Below, one piece after another: positions 44,141 through 52,628 of a stretch of 64,000 nucleotides of DNA. Source of the stretch: Salinibaculum rarum (lineage in GTDB: Archaea > Halobacteriota > Halobacteria > Halobacteriales > Haloarculaceae); NCBI RefSeq assembly GCF_030505615.1, contig NZ_CP129992.1, positions 2,480,001 through 2,544,000 of the forward strand, in the 5' to 3' direction. Position 1 is the first letter of the stretch. Every line of letters starts with the position of its first letter. Position numbers and translations under genes: made by a program. The notes beneath the pieces are model-generated. The model saw only the letters and a list, made by a program, of their open reading frames with translations. It was not told the origin of the DNA and did no database searches.

Positions 44141-44915
44141 GGACGCCAATGAAGAGTTCGCGCCAGCGATACGGTCGATACTGGAGACTGCACGCGAGCG
44201 CGGCGGCGGTGACGAGCGAGTCGACGTCGAGGCACGGTCGCTCCTGGACGCAATCGAGCAAACGGAGACAGAGGGGCGCGTGCCGGTCATCGCGGAGGTG
44301 AAACCGACGAGTCCGACGACAGACGGCGAGCAACGGGCAGACCCCGTCGAACTCGCCGAGCAGATGGTCGCTGGCGGCGCGACGGCGCTGTCGGTACTGA
44401 CCGAACCCGAACACTTCGGTGGGACTCCCGAGGACCTACAGGCAGTGCGAGAGGCAGTCGACGTGCCAGTGCTCCGGAAGGACTTCATCCTCCGCGAGGA
44501 GCAACTGGACACCGTCGAGGCCGATATTATCCTGCTCATCGCTCGCTTCGTCGACGACCTGGATTCGTTGCTGACGGCCGCCCGAGAGCGTGGCTTTCAG
44601 GTACTCGTCGAGACCCACACCGAATCTGAGGTCGAGCAGGCACTCGCTGCGGGCGCTGACATCATCGGCGTCAACAACCGGGACCTGGCGAAACTGGAAG
44701 TGGACCTGGCGACCTTCGAGCGAGTCAGCGAGAGTGTCCCCGAGAGCGCCACGTTGATAGCCGAAAGCGGCATAGGGACCACCGACGACGTGGCACGGAT
44801 GCGCGAGGCCGGGGCCGACGCCCTGCTCATCGGGTCGGCGATTATGGCCCACGACGATGCGGGCGGTTCGGGAGGCGACGTCGAGACGAACACACGACGA
44901 TTCACACAAGCATGA
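44139..44915 (+). CDS. trpC: Indole-3-glycerol phosphate synthase
   Basis: 258 residues. TrpC barrel motifs: [11 protein letters not shown] (catalytic Glu/Lys), [13 protein letters not shown] (catalytic Lys), [42 protein letters not shown]. It closes the indole ring from CdRP. First gene of trpCBA; TrpF and the anthranilate enzymes are elsewhere. The start codon sits inside an inverted repeat. Overlaps trpB by 4 nt. Confidence 0.95.
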   Translation: MDANEEFAPAIRSILETARERGGGDERVDVEARSLLDAIEQTETEGRVPVIAEVKPTSPTTDGEQRADPVELAEQMVAGGATALSVLTEPEHFGGTPEDLQAVREAVDVPVLRKDFILREEQLDTVEADIILLIARFVDDLDSLLTAARERGFQVLVETHTESEVEQALAAGADIIGVNNRDLAKLEVDLATFERVSESVPESATLIAESGIGTTDDVARMREAGADALLIGSAIMAHDDAGGSGGDVETNTRRFTQA

Positions 44916-46162
44916 GTACGGATAGCAAATTCGGAGAGTATGGCGGACAGTACGTGCCGGAGGCGTTGATGCCGGCAATCGAAGAGCTGACAGACGCATA
45001 CGAGCGGTACGTCCTCAACAACGAGGACGGCTTCGTCGACGAGTTCCGCCGCCGGATGAAAGACTTCGGCGGCCGCCCGACGCCGCTCCAGCGCGCCGAC
45101 CAACTCTCCGAGCGCTACGACACCGAGGTGTATCTCAAGCGCGAAGACCTGCTCCACGGCGGCGCACACAAGCTCAACAACGCACTCGGGCAGGTGCTGC
45201 TGGCGAAGTACATGGGCAAAGAACGCATCGTCGCCGAGACGGGGGCCGGCCAGCACGGCACCGCGACGGCGATGGCCGCGGCCCACCTCGATATGCCCTG
45301 CGAGATATACATGGGCAAGACCGACATCGCACGACAGCGGCCCAACGTCTTCCGGATGCGCATCAACGGTGCAGAGGTCAACCCCGTCACGGCCGGCCGG
45401 GGAACCCTGAAAGAGGCCATCAGCGAGACGATGCGCGACTGGGCGACCACCGTCGAGAACACCCACTACGTCATCGGAAGCGTCGTCGGGCCCGCCCCGT
45501 TCCCGGCGATGGTCCGGGACTTTCAGGCGCTTATCTCCGAGGAAGCCCGCGAACAGATTCGAGAGCAGGCTGGCCGCCTCCCCGACTCGGTGCTTGCCTG
45601 TGCCGGTGGCGGGTCGAACACGATGGGAACCTTCGACCACTTCATCGATGACAACGACGTCTCCCTCTACGCCGTCGAGGCCGGTGGGTCCTCGCTGTCT
45701 GTCGACGAGGAAGCGGGCGTCGCGCCGAACTCGGCGTCACTGTCGACCGGCGAGGAGGGCGTCCTCCACGGTGCGCGAACGAAGGTCCTGCAGGACACCG
45801 ACGGCCAGATTATGGAGTCACACAGCGTCTCCGCCGGACTCGACTACGCCGGCGTCGGGCCGGAGCTGGCACACCTCGTCGACAGCGGTCGGGTCGATGC
45901 GGTCAACGTCGACGACGACATCGCGTTGGAGGCGTTCCACCGCCTCTCGCAAGACGAGGGCGTCATTCCGGCACTGGAGACCGCACACGCCTTTGGCTAC
46001 CTTGAAAAACACCACGACGCCCTCGGTGACCTCGTGGTCGTCAACGTCTCCGGTCGCGGGGACAAAGACCTCGAAACGGTCATCGAGGAGACGATGGACC
46101 GGGACCTCGACATCGCGCCCGACATGAGCATCTTCCGCGAAATCGGAGGTGGGTCGCTGTGA
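44912..46162 (+). CDS. trpB: Tryptophan synthase beta chain
   Basis: 416 residues. PLP Lys in the segment [20 protein letters not shown], ammonia/phosphate loops in [18 protein letters not shown], and [12 protein letters not shown] phosphate cup. It is TrpB1 type, functioning with TrpA, joining indole and serine into tryptophan. Note GGAHK where many TrpB proteins have TGAHK. Overlaps trpC and trpA by 4 nt each, so all three are translationally coupled. Confidence 0.96.
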   Translation: MSTDSKFGEYGGQYVPEALMPAIEELTDAYERYVLNNEDGFVDEFRRRMKDFGGRPTPLQRADQLSERYDTEVYLKREDLLHGGAHKLNNALGQVLLAKYMGKERIVAETGAGQHGTATAMAAAHLDMPCEIYMGKTDIARQRPNVFRMRINGAEVNPVTAGRGTLKEAISETMRDWATTVENTHYVIGSVVGPAPFPAMVRDFQALISEEAREQIREQAGRLPDSVLACAGGGSNTMGTFDHFIDDNDVSLYAVEAGGSSLSVDEEAGVAPNSASLSTGEEGVLHGARTKVLQDTDGQIMESHSVSAGLDYAGVGPELAHLVDSGRVDAVNVDDDIALEAFHRLSQDEGVIPALETAHAFGYLEKHHDALGDLVVVNVSGRGDKDLETVIEETMDRDLDIAPDMSIFREIGGGSL

Positions 46163-47001
46163 GTCTCGCCGATGCTTTCGCCGACGAACCCGCCTTCGTC
46201 CCCTACCTCGCAGCGGGTGACCCCGACTACGAGTCCTCTCTCGCGTACGTCGAGGCGCTGGCCCGCGGTGGCGCAGACGTCATCGAACTCGGCTTGCCCT
46301 TCTCCGAACCGATTGCAGAGGGCTCGACGATTCAGGAGGCAATCGTCCGGTCGCTCGAAGCCGGGATGACGCCCGACCGCTTTTTCGAGTTCGTCGAGGA
46401 CCTGGACGTCGACGTGCCGCTGGTCTGTATGACCTACTACAACCTCGTCTACCAGTACGGCTCCGAGCCAGGCCCTCGCCCCTTCGTCGAGAAGGCTGCC
46501 GAAGTCGGCATCGAAGGGCTCGTCATTCCAGACCTGCCCGCAGAGGAGGCTGGACCGCTCCGGGAAGCTTGCGACGAGTTTGGCCTCGACCTGATATTCA
46601 TCGTCGCGCCGACGACGAAAGGCGAGCGGCTCGACCGGATGCGCGAGCAGGTCTCGGGCTATGTCTACGTGCAGGCGCGTCTCGGCACCACGGGTGCGCG
46701 CGACGACGTGAGCGACCACACCGAGGAGTCGCTGGCCCGCATCGCCGACTGGGACGTGCCCAAGGCCGTCGGATTCGGCATCAAGACAGGCGAGCACGCC
46801 CAGCGTATCGTCTCGGCGGGCGCGGACGGCATCATCGTGGGCTCTGCGCTGGTCGACATTGTCGCCGAGGGAGCCGAAAACGGCGACCCGACCGCCGAGG
46901 TGGCAACGAGACTGGAAGAAAAGGCCCGTGAATTAAAAGAGGGTGCGCTCGCCGGGCAGTCGAGTGACCCCCAAGACCGGCCGCAACCGGAACGCACATA
47001 A
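46159..47001 (+). CDS. trpA: Tryptophan synthase alpha chain
   Basis: 280 residues from GTG 46159 overlapping trpB by 4 nt. Barrel motifs: [80 protein letters not shown]. The Glu corresponding to catalytic E49 is in IELG, but the usual second catalytic Asp (D60, in SDPLADG) is Glu here (SEPIAEG). It cleaves indole-3-glycerol phosphate to indole and G3P, channelled to TrpB. The tail ~20 residues are disordered. Confidence 0.95.
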   Translation: MSLADAFADEPAFVPYLAAGDPDYESSLAYVEALARGGADVIELGLPFSEPIAEGSTIQEAIVRSLEAGMTPDRFFEFVEDLDVDVPLVCMTYYNLVYQYGSEPGPRPFVEKAAEVGIEGLVIPDLPAEEAGPLREACDEFGLDLIFIVAPTTKGERLDRMREQVSGYVYVQARLGTTGARDDVSDHTEESLARIADWDVPKAVGFGIKTGEHAQRIVSAGADGIIVGSALVDIVAEGAENGDPTAEVATRLEEKARELKEGALAGQSSDPQDRPQPERT

Positions 47002-47025
47002 TCGTACTTGCCACAGTGTCGCACA

Positions 47026-47832
47026 ATGACAGCAGGGAAGTCGGCACGACTGACACGCATCGGGACAGACGGACGCTACCTCGTCGTCCCGATGGACCAC
47101 GGCATCACAATGGGCGCTGTAAAGGGCCTGAAAGACATCGAATCGACTATCGACGCGGTGACGCGGGGCGGCGCGGACTCAGTTCTCACTCAGCGCGGCA
47201 TCGCGCCACGCGTCCACGAGAACAAAAACGACGCTGGCTACATCGTTCACCTCAACGGGTCGACGACTATCGGACCGGACGAGAACGACAAACGACTGAC
47301 GGGAACCGTCGAGGACGCCATTCGTGCCGGGGCCGACGCCGTCTCCCTTCACCTCAACGTCGGCAGCGAATACGAACCTGGCCAGATCACCCAGCTCTCG
47401 GAGATGACCAGCGAGGCCGCAGAGTATGGTATCCCCGTCCTGGCGATGACGTACGCCCGCGGCCACGACATCCGCGACGACGACCCGGAAGCCTTCTCCG
47501 AGGACCTGGGTCACGCCGTCCGCCTCGGTGAAGAACTCGGCGCAGACGTCATCAAGACGGCCTACTCCGGGACCCCCGAGACGTTCGAACACGTCGTCGA
47601 GTCAACGCGGCTGCCGGTCGTCATCGCCGGCGGGTCGCGGGGGACCGACGCGGAGACGCTGGATATGGTCCGCGGTGCGATGGACGCCGGTGCGGCCGGC
47701 GTCTCGATGGGACGGTCTATCTTCCAGCACGACGACCCCGAAGCGATTACCAGCGCCGTCGCCGCCGTCGTCCACGACGATGCGACGGCGAGTGTCGCAC
47801 TCGAACGGGCGGGACTGAAAACGGAAGCATAG
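47026..47832 (+). CDS. 2-amino-3,7-dideoxy-D-threo-hept-6-ulosonate (ADH) synthase
   Basis: 268 residues from ATG 47026 (MTAGKSARLTRIG). Fructose-bisphosphate aldolase class I/LsrF-like barrel: VVPMDHGIT (catalytic Asp), VIVHLNGSTTIG, DVIKTAYSGTPET (Schiff-base Lys), VVIAGGSRGTDAETL, MGRSIFQH. In archaea lacking DAHP synthase this enzyme condenses aspartate semialdehyde with a methylglyoxal- or sugar-derived unit to start aromatic biosynthesis. Only 24 nt after trpA; DHQ synthase II, its partner, is 2.4 kb away on the same strand. Confidence 0.92.
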   Translation: MTAGKSARLTRIGTDGRYLVVPMDHGITMGAVKGLKDIESTIDAVTRGGADSVLTQRGIAPRVHENKNDAGYIVHLNGSTTIGPDENDKRLTGTVEDAIRAGADAVSLHLNVGSEYEPGQITQLSEMTSEAAEYGIPVLAMTYARGHDIRDDDPEAFSEDLGHAVRLGEELGADVIKTAYSGTPETFEHVVESTRLPVVIAGGSRGTDAETLDMVRGAMDAGAAGVSMGRSIFQHDDPEAITSAVAAVVHDDATASVALERAGLKTEA

Positions 47833-47848
47833 CGTCTCCGACCGGTCG

Positions 47849-49171
47849 TTACGTTCCGGGCCCGAGTCGACCGACGAACGACCGAATCCGGCCGGTCAGG
47901 GAGTGACTGGCAGCATCGTCTTCTGAGTCAGATTCTTCTTCCGACGCCGACGCTGTCTCATCTTCGGTAGTGTCTGCTGTGTTACTGGCCGATTCCGATT
48001 CTCCATCGCGGGTTTCAGCAGTCTCGTCAGTGTCGGAGCCAGCTCCAGTGGTCGCCTCAGTCGGCTCTGTCGCCTCAGTCGGCTCTGTCGTTTCAGTCGG
48101 CTCTGTCGTTTCAGTCGGCTCTGTCGTTTCAGTCGGCTCTGTCGTTTCAGTCGGCTCTGTCGTTTCAGCCGTGGTCGAGGACCGGTCCTCAGACTCCGGC
48201 GCGGTCTCACTCTCCGGAGCCGGTCCGTGTCTGGTTGCACCCTGCCCGTCAGACATCGCCTTTCCCTGTGGGTCTTGTCGGGTATCCGGTTCAGTAGTCT
48301 GCTCCTGAGGGTCGTCTATCCAATCGGGAACTGACGTTTCGGCCGATGTCTGCGTATCTTCAGAGTCACTGCTCTCGTCGGAGTCAGCACTCTCTTCGGA
48401 GTCAGCGCTCTCTTCCGAGTCCTCAGATTGGTCGTTGGTCCCAGATTGTGCCGTCTCGAGTCTCTCCGGTAGGCTGTTGGCGACGCGGCGGTACTGAGCC
48501 GCGGCGTCACTGCCGGGTGCTGACTCGACGACTGGGACACCGTTGTCCTGCGAAGCGGGGACGGCTTCATCCTCCGGGATGTGACCCAGCAGCGGAACGT
48601 CGAGAAACTCGGCAATCCGTTCTGGCCCGGGCGAGGCACCGGTTCCCGACTTCGTCAACAGGAATCCACAGGTCGGCGTCCCGACACGCTCCGAAAGCGT
48701 CTTTGTCTTCTCGACGTCTCGAATCGCCGCGACTCGAGGCGTCGAGACGAGCAACGTCGCATCCGCCTGGCGAATCGGTTCGACGACCGCGCGACTGAGT
48801 CCGGCGCCGGTGTCGACGATGACGAGGTCGAAGGCCTCACGGAGTTTGTCGAGCACTCCCCCAAAGCGGTCGAAATTAACCGAGATGTATCCCTCAAGAT
48901 CCGTCCCGCTTGGAGCAACGGCGAGGTGTTCATCCACGCTGTACACGGCATCCGAAACGTCGGTATCACCACCGAGAACGTCGTGCAGCGTCGGGTCGTC
49001 GTCCCCACGCGGCACCGACAGGAAGTCGACGATGTTCGCCATCGCCAGGTCGAGTTCGACGACGACCACCCGATGCCCCATCGCGGCCACGGCCGCACCG
49101 AGGTTGATGCTGGTCGTCGTCTTACCCACACCTCCCTTGGCACCGGCGATGGTGACGATAGTGCCGTCCAT
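47849..49171 (-). CDS. MinD/ParA-family ATPase with long acidic tail
   Basis: 440 residues from ATG 49171 (MDGTIVTIAGAKGGVGKTTT); upstream ATGs at 49177 and 49183 are in frame, but a TATA at 49196-49201 predicts transcription start at this ATG. Deviant Walker A KGGVGKTT, ELDLAMANI and VIVDTGAGLS place it with MinD proteins. Residues 1-245 are the ATPase. About 180 residues follow that are Ser/Thr/Glu/Asp rich and include TEPTET repeats, and the last 18 (SLTGRIRSFVGRL...) form a basic amphipathic helix that may be the membrane-targeting sequence. It likely positions a cell component. Confidence 0.88.
   Translation of the reverse strand: MDGTIVTIAGAKGGVGKTTTSINLGAAVAAMGHRVVVVELDLAMANIVDFLSVPRGDDDPTLHDVLGGDTDVSDAVYSVDEHLAVAPSGTDLEGYISVNFDRFGGVLDKLREAFDLVIVDTGAGLSRAVVEPIRQADATLLVSTPRVAAIRDVEKTKTLSERVGTPTCGFLLTKSGTGASPGPERIAEFLDVPLLGHIPEDEAVPASQDNGVPVVESAPGSDAAAQYRRVANSLPERLETAQSGTNDQSEDSEESADSEESADSDESSDSEDTQTSAETSVPDWIDDPQEQTTEPDTRQDPQGKAMSDGQGATRHGPAPESETAPESEDRSSTTAETTEPTETTEPTETTEPTETTEPTETTEPTEATEPTEATTGAGSDTDETAETRDGESESASNTADTTEDETASASEEESDSEDDAASHSLTGRIRSFVGRLGPGT
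48051..48168 (-). repeat. 18-bp tandem repeat inside the MinD-like gene
   Basis: Six nearly identical 18-bp units (GTCGTTTCAGTCGGCTCT on the plus strand; the first two carry GCCTCA instead of GTTTCA) plus a partial seventh. On the coding strand they give the hexapeptide TEPTET/TEPTEA. The low divergence between units suggests recent expansion, so length may vary between strains. Confidence 0.85.
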
Positions 49172-49195
49172 ACTCATTGTCATGTCATTCAGTTA

Positions 49196-49201
49196 TTTAA
49201 T
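49196..49201 (-). promoter_or_regulatory. TATA box of the MinD-like gene
   Basis: Minus strand ATTAAA within TATTAAATAA; 25 nt before the ATG at 49171, so this mRNA should be leaderless. It helps choose among three nearby ATGs. Confidence 0.55.
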
Positions 49202-49284
49202 AGTGTGCAATGGAAACACAATCGAGGTTACGCAAAATAGCATTAGAGGCCCCGCGCTCGCAAGTACTGGCCCCAATCGTCGGC

Positions 49285-49986
49285 CTACTGACGACGCCGC
49301 CACGCCCAGAGCCAGACGAGGACGAACGCGCCACCGAGGAAGAACGCAAGACCGGCAACGAGTGCGGGGTCGAGTCCCGATGTTGCCGGGTCTGTGACCG
49401 TACTCAGGTTCTCGGGTGTCGGCGTGGGCGTCGTCTCGTTTGCCTTCATAATCGAGACGCCGCCGTCGGGCGTCGGTGTCCCCTGCGGCGTACTACCGGC
49501 GTCGACGGGGGCCTCACCACCTGCTGACTCCGGGGACGGCCCAGGTTCGATCTGGCGTGCCAGCCACGCCACGCCGGCGCTCATCGGCAGCAACACGGCG
49601 AGTGCGCCGACGATGCGTTCGAGTACCGACCGCAGCGACGACTGTTTGTCCCGCCCGGCAAACAACACCAGCGCCTCGTCGGTCGGCGCATACACCTTCA
49701 TCTCGGTCCCTCGCTCGGAGTACCAGGTATCGACGACTTCGATGAGGTCGGCGTCGACGAGTTTCTCGAGGTGGTACTGCGCGTTCTGGACGGACGTCTC
49801 GGTCACGTCCGCGAGGTCAGAGGCCGTCTGTGGTGTCTCGTGTAACTCTGAGAAGATTCGGCGCGTCGTCCCCGAAGAGAGGGCCTGAAAGACGTCGTCG
49901 GCGATGTCGTCGTCGAGATCGACCAGCCGGGGTTTGCGGCCGTCGTCGAGGCTTACCTTCTCCCGGAGCGGGAATATCGAACTCAT
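49285..49986 (-). CDS. Membrane-anchored winged-helix regulator
   Basis: 233 residues from ATG 49986 (MSSIFPLREKVSLDD). N-terminal ArsR-like winged helix at ~25-110 (SSGTTRRIFSELHETPQTAS, then TETSVQNAQYHLEKLVDADL, then EMKVYAPTDEALVLF). Two hydrophobic segments follow at ~125-145 (IVGALAVLLPMSAGVAWLA) and ~208-228 (LVAGLAFFLGGAFVLVWLW), separated by a Pro/Thr/Gly-rich loop. Proteins of this plan in haloarchaea are thought to tie transcription to membrane state. Its target is unknown. It lies upstream of the MinD-like gene, same strand. Confidence 0.78.
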   Translation of the reverse strand: MSSIFPLREKVSLDDGRKPRLVDLDDDIADDVFQALSSGTTRRIFSELHETPQTASDLADVTETSVQNAQYHLEKLVDADLIEVVDTWYSERGTEMKVYAPTDEALVLFAGRDKQSSLRSVLERIVGALAVLLPMSAGVAWLARQIEPGPSPESAGGEAPVDAGSTPQGTPTPDGGVSIMKANETTPTPTPENLSTVTDPATSGLDPALVAGLAFFLGGAFVLVWLWAWRRRQ

Positions 49987-50208
49987 CCGTCTACGTCGGG
50001 ATACAGCCGTGACTATAATGACTGTATTCGAAGCGCAAAGAGCCGTTTTAGTCTTGATTGTGACTCGATTGGAGACGCAAGCCGCTGTTCCCACCCGGTC
50101 TGGTAGCCCACCGCCACGAGGGGTCCGCCTGGAGATGCGGCAGCGGTCTTACCTGACCAGTCAGTGGCATCCGCCACACTCAAGCCACCCGCACGCCAGC
50201 GTACCCAC

Positions 50209-51384
50209 ATGACACGCTCTGTCTGGCTGAAAGCCGACGACGAGGTTGGCGACTGGAAAGCCCGCAAGCGTCGCATCACCGCCGGGCTGGAGGCTGGCGT
50301 CGACTGGGTGCTCGTCGACGAATCGGACGTCGACCGGGTTCGCGAACTCGGAGACGTCAACATCGCCGCCTTCGCCGGTGACGACGTCCACGTACTGGAG
50401 GCCGAGGACCGCGAGAACGACGCCGACGCCACCATCGTCGGCAAGCACGGCGAGGGTGACGGCACTGTCTCGCTCCCGACCGACTTCTCCGGGTCTGCGG
50501 ACCTCTCTGCGCTCCGGCAGGACAGCTCGCTCCCGAAAGGCGGCTACGTCCGCATCCACGACGAGGACTACGAGGAGTTCGCCGGCGCTGTCGCCGAGGA
50601 AGCCGACTACACTATCGTCATCGGTGAGAACTGGCAAATCATTCCCCTGGAGAATCTCATCGCTCGCATCGGCGGAGAGACCACACTCGTCGCTGGAGTC
50701 CAGACCGCCGAAGAGGCACAGACGGCCTACGAAACGCTCGAAATCGGTGCCGACGCCGTGTTGCTGGATACCGACAGCCCCGACGAGATTCGCGACACCG
50801 TCGAAGTCCGCGATGCTGCCGACCGGGAGACACTCGACTTGCAGTACGCCGAGGTCACCACCGTCGAACGGACCGGCTCCGCTGACCGCGTCTGCATCGA
50901 TACGGGCAACATGATGGACCACGACGAGGGGATGCTCGTCGGCTCGATGTCCCGCGGGCTCTTTTTCGTCCACGCCGAAACCGCCGAGTCACCCTACGTC
51001 GCCTCCCGACCGTTCCGCGTCAACGCCGGTGCGGTCCACGCCTACGTCCGCACACCCGGCGGCGAGACGAAGTACCTCGCCGAAGTCGGGAGCGGCACCG
51101 AACTCCAGGTCGTCGACACCGACGGAAACACACGCGAGAGCATCGTCGGTCGCGCGAAAATCGAGAAACGTCCGATGTTCCGCGTCGAAGCCGAAGTCGA
51201 GACAGACGAGGGGACAGACCGCATCGAGACGTTGCTCCAGAACGCAGAGACCATCAAGGTCAACACCCCCGACGGGCGCAAGGCAGTGACGGATCTCGAA
51301 GCCGGCGACGACATTCTGGTCTACTACGAGGACACCGCTCGCCACTTCGGCGAGGCCGTCGAAGAAAGCATCATCGAAAAATAA
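50209..51384 (+). CDS. 3-Dehydroquinate synthase II (archaeal)
   Basis: 391 residues from ATG 50209 (MTRSVWLKADDEVGDW). Family landmarks: VWLKAD N terminus, ENWQIIPLENLIA, RVCIDTGNMMDHDEGMLVG, RPFRVNAGAVHAYV and the KVNTPDGRKAVTDL C-terminal segment. It oxidatively deaminates and cyclises ADH to 3-dehydroquinate with NAD, replacing bacterial AroB. Partner ADH synthase lies upstream and aroD downstream (opposite strand), making this an archaeal shikimate cluster. Often called aroB'. Confidence 0.93.
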   Translation: MTRSVWLKADDEVGDWKARKRRITAGLEAGVDWVLVDESDVDRVRELGDVNIAAFAGDDVHVLEAEDRENDADATIVGKHGEGDGTVSLPTDFSGSADLSALRQDSSLPKGGYVRIHDEDYEEFAGAVAEEADYTIVIGENWQIIPLENLIARIGGETTLVAGVQTAEEAQTAYETLEIGADAVLLDTDSPDEIRDTVEVRDAADRETLDLQYAEVTTVERTGSADRVCIDTGNMMDHDEGMLVGSMSRGLFFVHAETAESPYVASRPFRVNAGAVHAYVRTPGGETKYLAEVGSGTELQVVDTDGNTRESIVGRAKIEKRPMFRVEAEVETDEGTDRIETLLQNAETIKVNTPDGRKAVTDLEAGDDILVYYEDTARHFGEAVEESIIEK

Positions 51385-51399
51385 GGCAGTCGACCGTTC

Positions 51400-51843
51400 T
51401 TACCCGCCGTCGCTGGTCTCGAACTCCGTCGTACACCAGTGACAGAAGTCGAGATTTTCGTCGATTTCCTTCCCGCAGTTCGGGCAGGTCTGCGTGCCGT
51501 CCTCGCCGACGGGACTGGTTGTGTCTGCCTGTGCAGTCCCGGAGTTTGCCGCAATCCAGTATGCATCGAGGACACTCAGCGCCGAGAGCACGAGCGCGAC
51601 GAGCGCGACGCGTTCGGGGACGGCAGCGCGGGCCTCGAGAATGGCGTCTATCGAGAAGGTCGTCGGCACCGCCTCGGGCGGGACAAGCCAGACGACACTC
51701 GCGATGATAGCGACGAACCAGAGCAGGGCACGCCCCCACCGTCTGAGGTAGACGTGCCCGAGTCCGGGGTACAGTACCGCCAGCACGACCGCTACCAGCG
51801 GGCTCTTCTTTTTCGACCTGCCGGACGAACTGGCACTGCTCAC
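51400..51843 (-). CDS. Zinc-ribbon membrane protein
   Basis: 147 residues. Two or three transmembrane segments at ~15-32 (PLVAVVLAVLYPGLGHVYL), ~38-53 (RALLWFVAIIASVVWLV) and ~76-95 (ERVALVALVLSALSVLDAYW), then a C-terminal zinc ribbon CPNCGKEIDENLDFCHWC. The first segment resembles TM2-type short membrane domains. Role unknown. Sits between DHQ synthase II and aroD, both of which it flanks on the minus strand with aroD. Confidence 0.75.
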   Translation of the reverse strand: MSSASSSGRSKKKSPLVAVVLAVLYPGLGHVYLRRWGRALLWFVAIIASVVWLVPPEAVPTTFSIDAILEARAAVPERVALVALVLSALSVLDAYWIAANSGTAQADTTSPVGEDGTQTCPNCGKEIDENLDFCHWCTTEFETSDGG

Positions 51844-51870
51844 ATTCTACGTTCGGTCGGCTATGTGTGT

Positions 51871-52566
51871 TTAAACTTCCGCACTGGCGGAGTCACCCGC
51901 CAACTGGTCGACAAGACCCGCCAGCGTGGCGAGGTCGTACTGTCCCGGTGCGGTCGCGTCTGCGGGGTCGACCGGCGCGTAGCCGATACGTGACCCGTAC
52001 AGCGGTGCGACCGCTCGTGAGTGCCGTCCAGCCTCACCCATCGCCATCGTCGCTACCGTCTCACCCGCCTCGGTCAGGTCCCAGGTCGCGTCCAGCAGGT
52101 CGAGGACGTCCCCGCGTGTGGCCGCGGTGACTGCCAGTTTCCCCACGTCGCCGTAGTCACAGGCGGCGCGGAGCGACTCGCGCAGTTCGTCGGGGGCCGG
52201 CGTCGCCTCGAAGTCGTGTGTCGAGACGACGACGCGGACGTCGTGGTCCTCGGCGTGGTCGCGGACCCGCTGTGCGTCCCCGGCCTCGAGTGCGGCGAGT
52301 TCGAGGTCGACTGCCGCGACAGACGGGTTCTCGACGGCCGTTTCCAGCGCATCGAGTCGGTCCGGCGTGTCCGGCGTCTCGCCGCCTTCCCAGGCCACGC
52401 GATTTGTCACGAGCAGAGGGAGCCGCCCGTCGTAGGCGGCCAGTGCATCTAGCGGGTCGGCGGCGAGGTCCATGCGGAACTCGACGAGGTCGGCGTGGTC
52501 GCGGGCCGCTGGCTCGTCGGCGAGGTCGGCAGTCGACGCGGCGAGGCGAAACTCCTCGAAGTGCAT
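51871..52566 (-). CDS. aroD: 3-Dehydroquinate dehydratase, type I
   Basis: 231 residues from ATG 52566 (MHFEEFRLAASTADL). A much longer in-frame extension upstream runs antisense through tfb and is rejected. Type I features: DLVEFRMDLA (EFRxD), the VVVSTHDFEATP strand (catalytic His) and GKLAVTAAT (Schiff-base Lys), and the end GSRIGYAPVDPADATAPGQYD. It dehydrates 3-dehydroquinate to 3-dehydroshikimate. Shares a strand with the downstream zinc-ribbon protein (27 nt gap). Confidence 0.92.
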   Translation of the reverse strand: MHFEEFRLAASTADLADEPAARDHADLVEFRMDLAADPLDALAAYDGRLPLLVTNRVAWEGGETPDTPDRLDALETAVENPSVAAVDLELAALEAGDAQRVRDHAEDHDVRVVVSTHDFEATPAPDELRESLRAACDYGDVGKLAVTAATRGDVLDLLDATWDLTEAGETVATMAMGEAGRHSRAVAPLYGSRIGYAPVDPADATAPGQYDLATLAGLVDQLAGDSASAEV

Positions 52567-52628
52567 ACGCTCACTACCTGCCACCGCCAGAAAAGTGTGC
52601 CCAAACCGAGAGTCGTGCGGATGCTTGG

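Noticed and set aside
48051..48168. CRISPR-like repeat array
   Set aside because: Units are contiguous with no spacers, in frame, and code for a Thr/Glu/Pro repeat.
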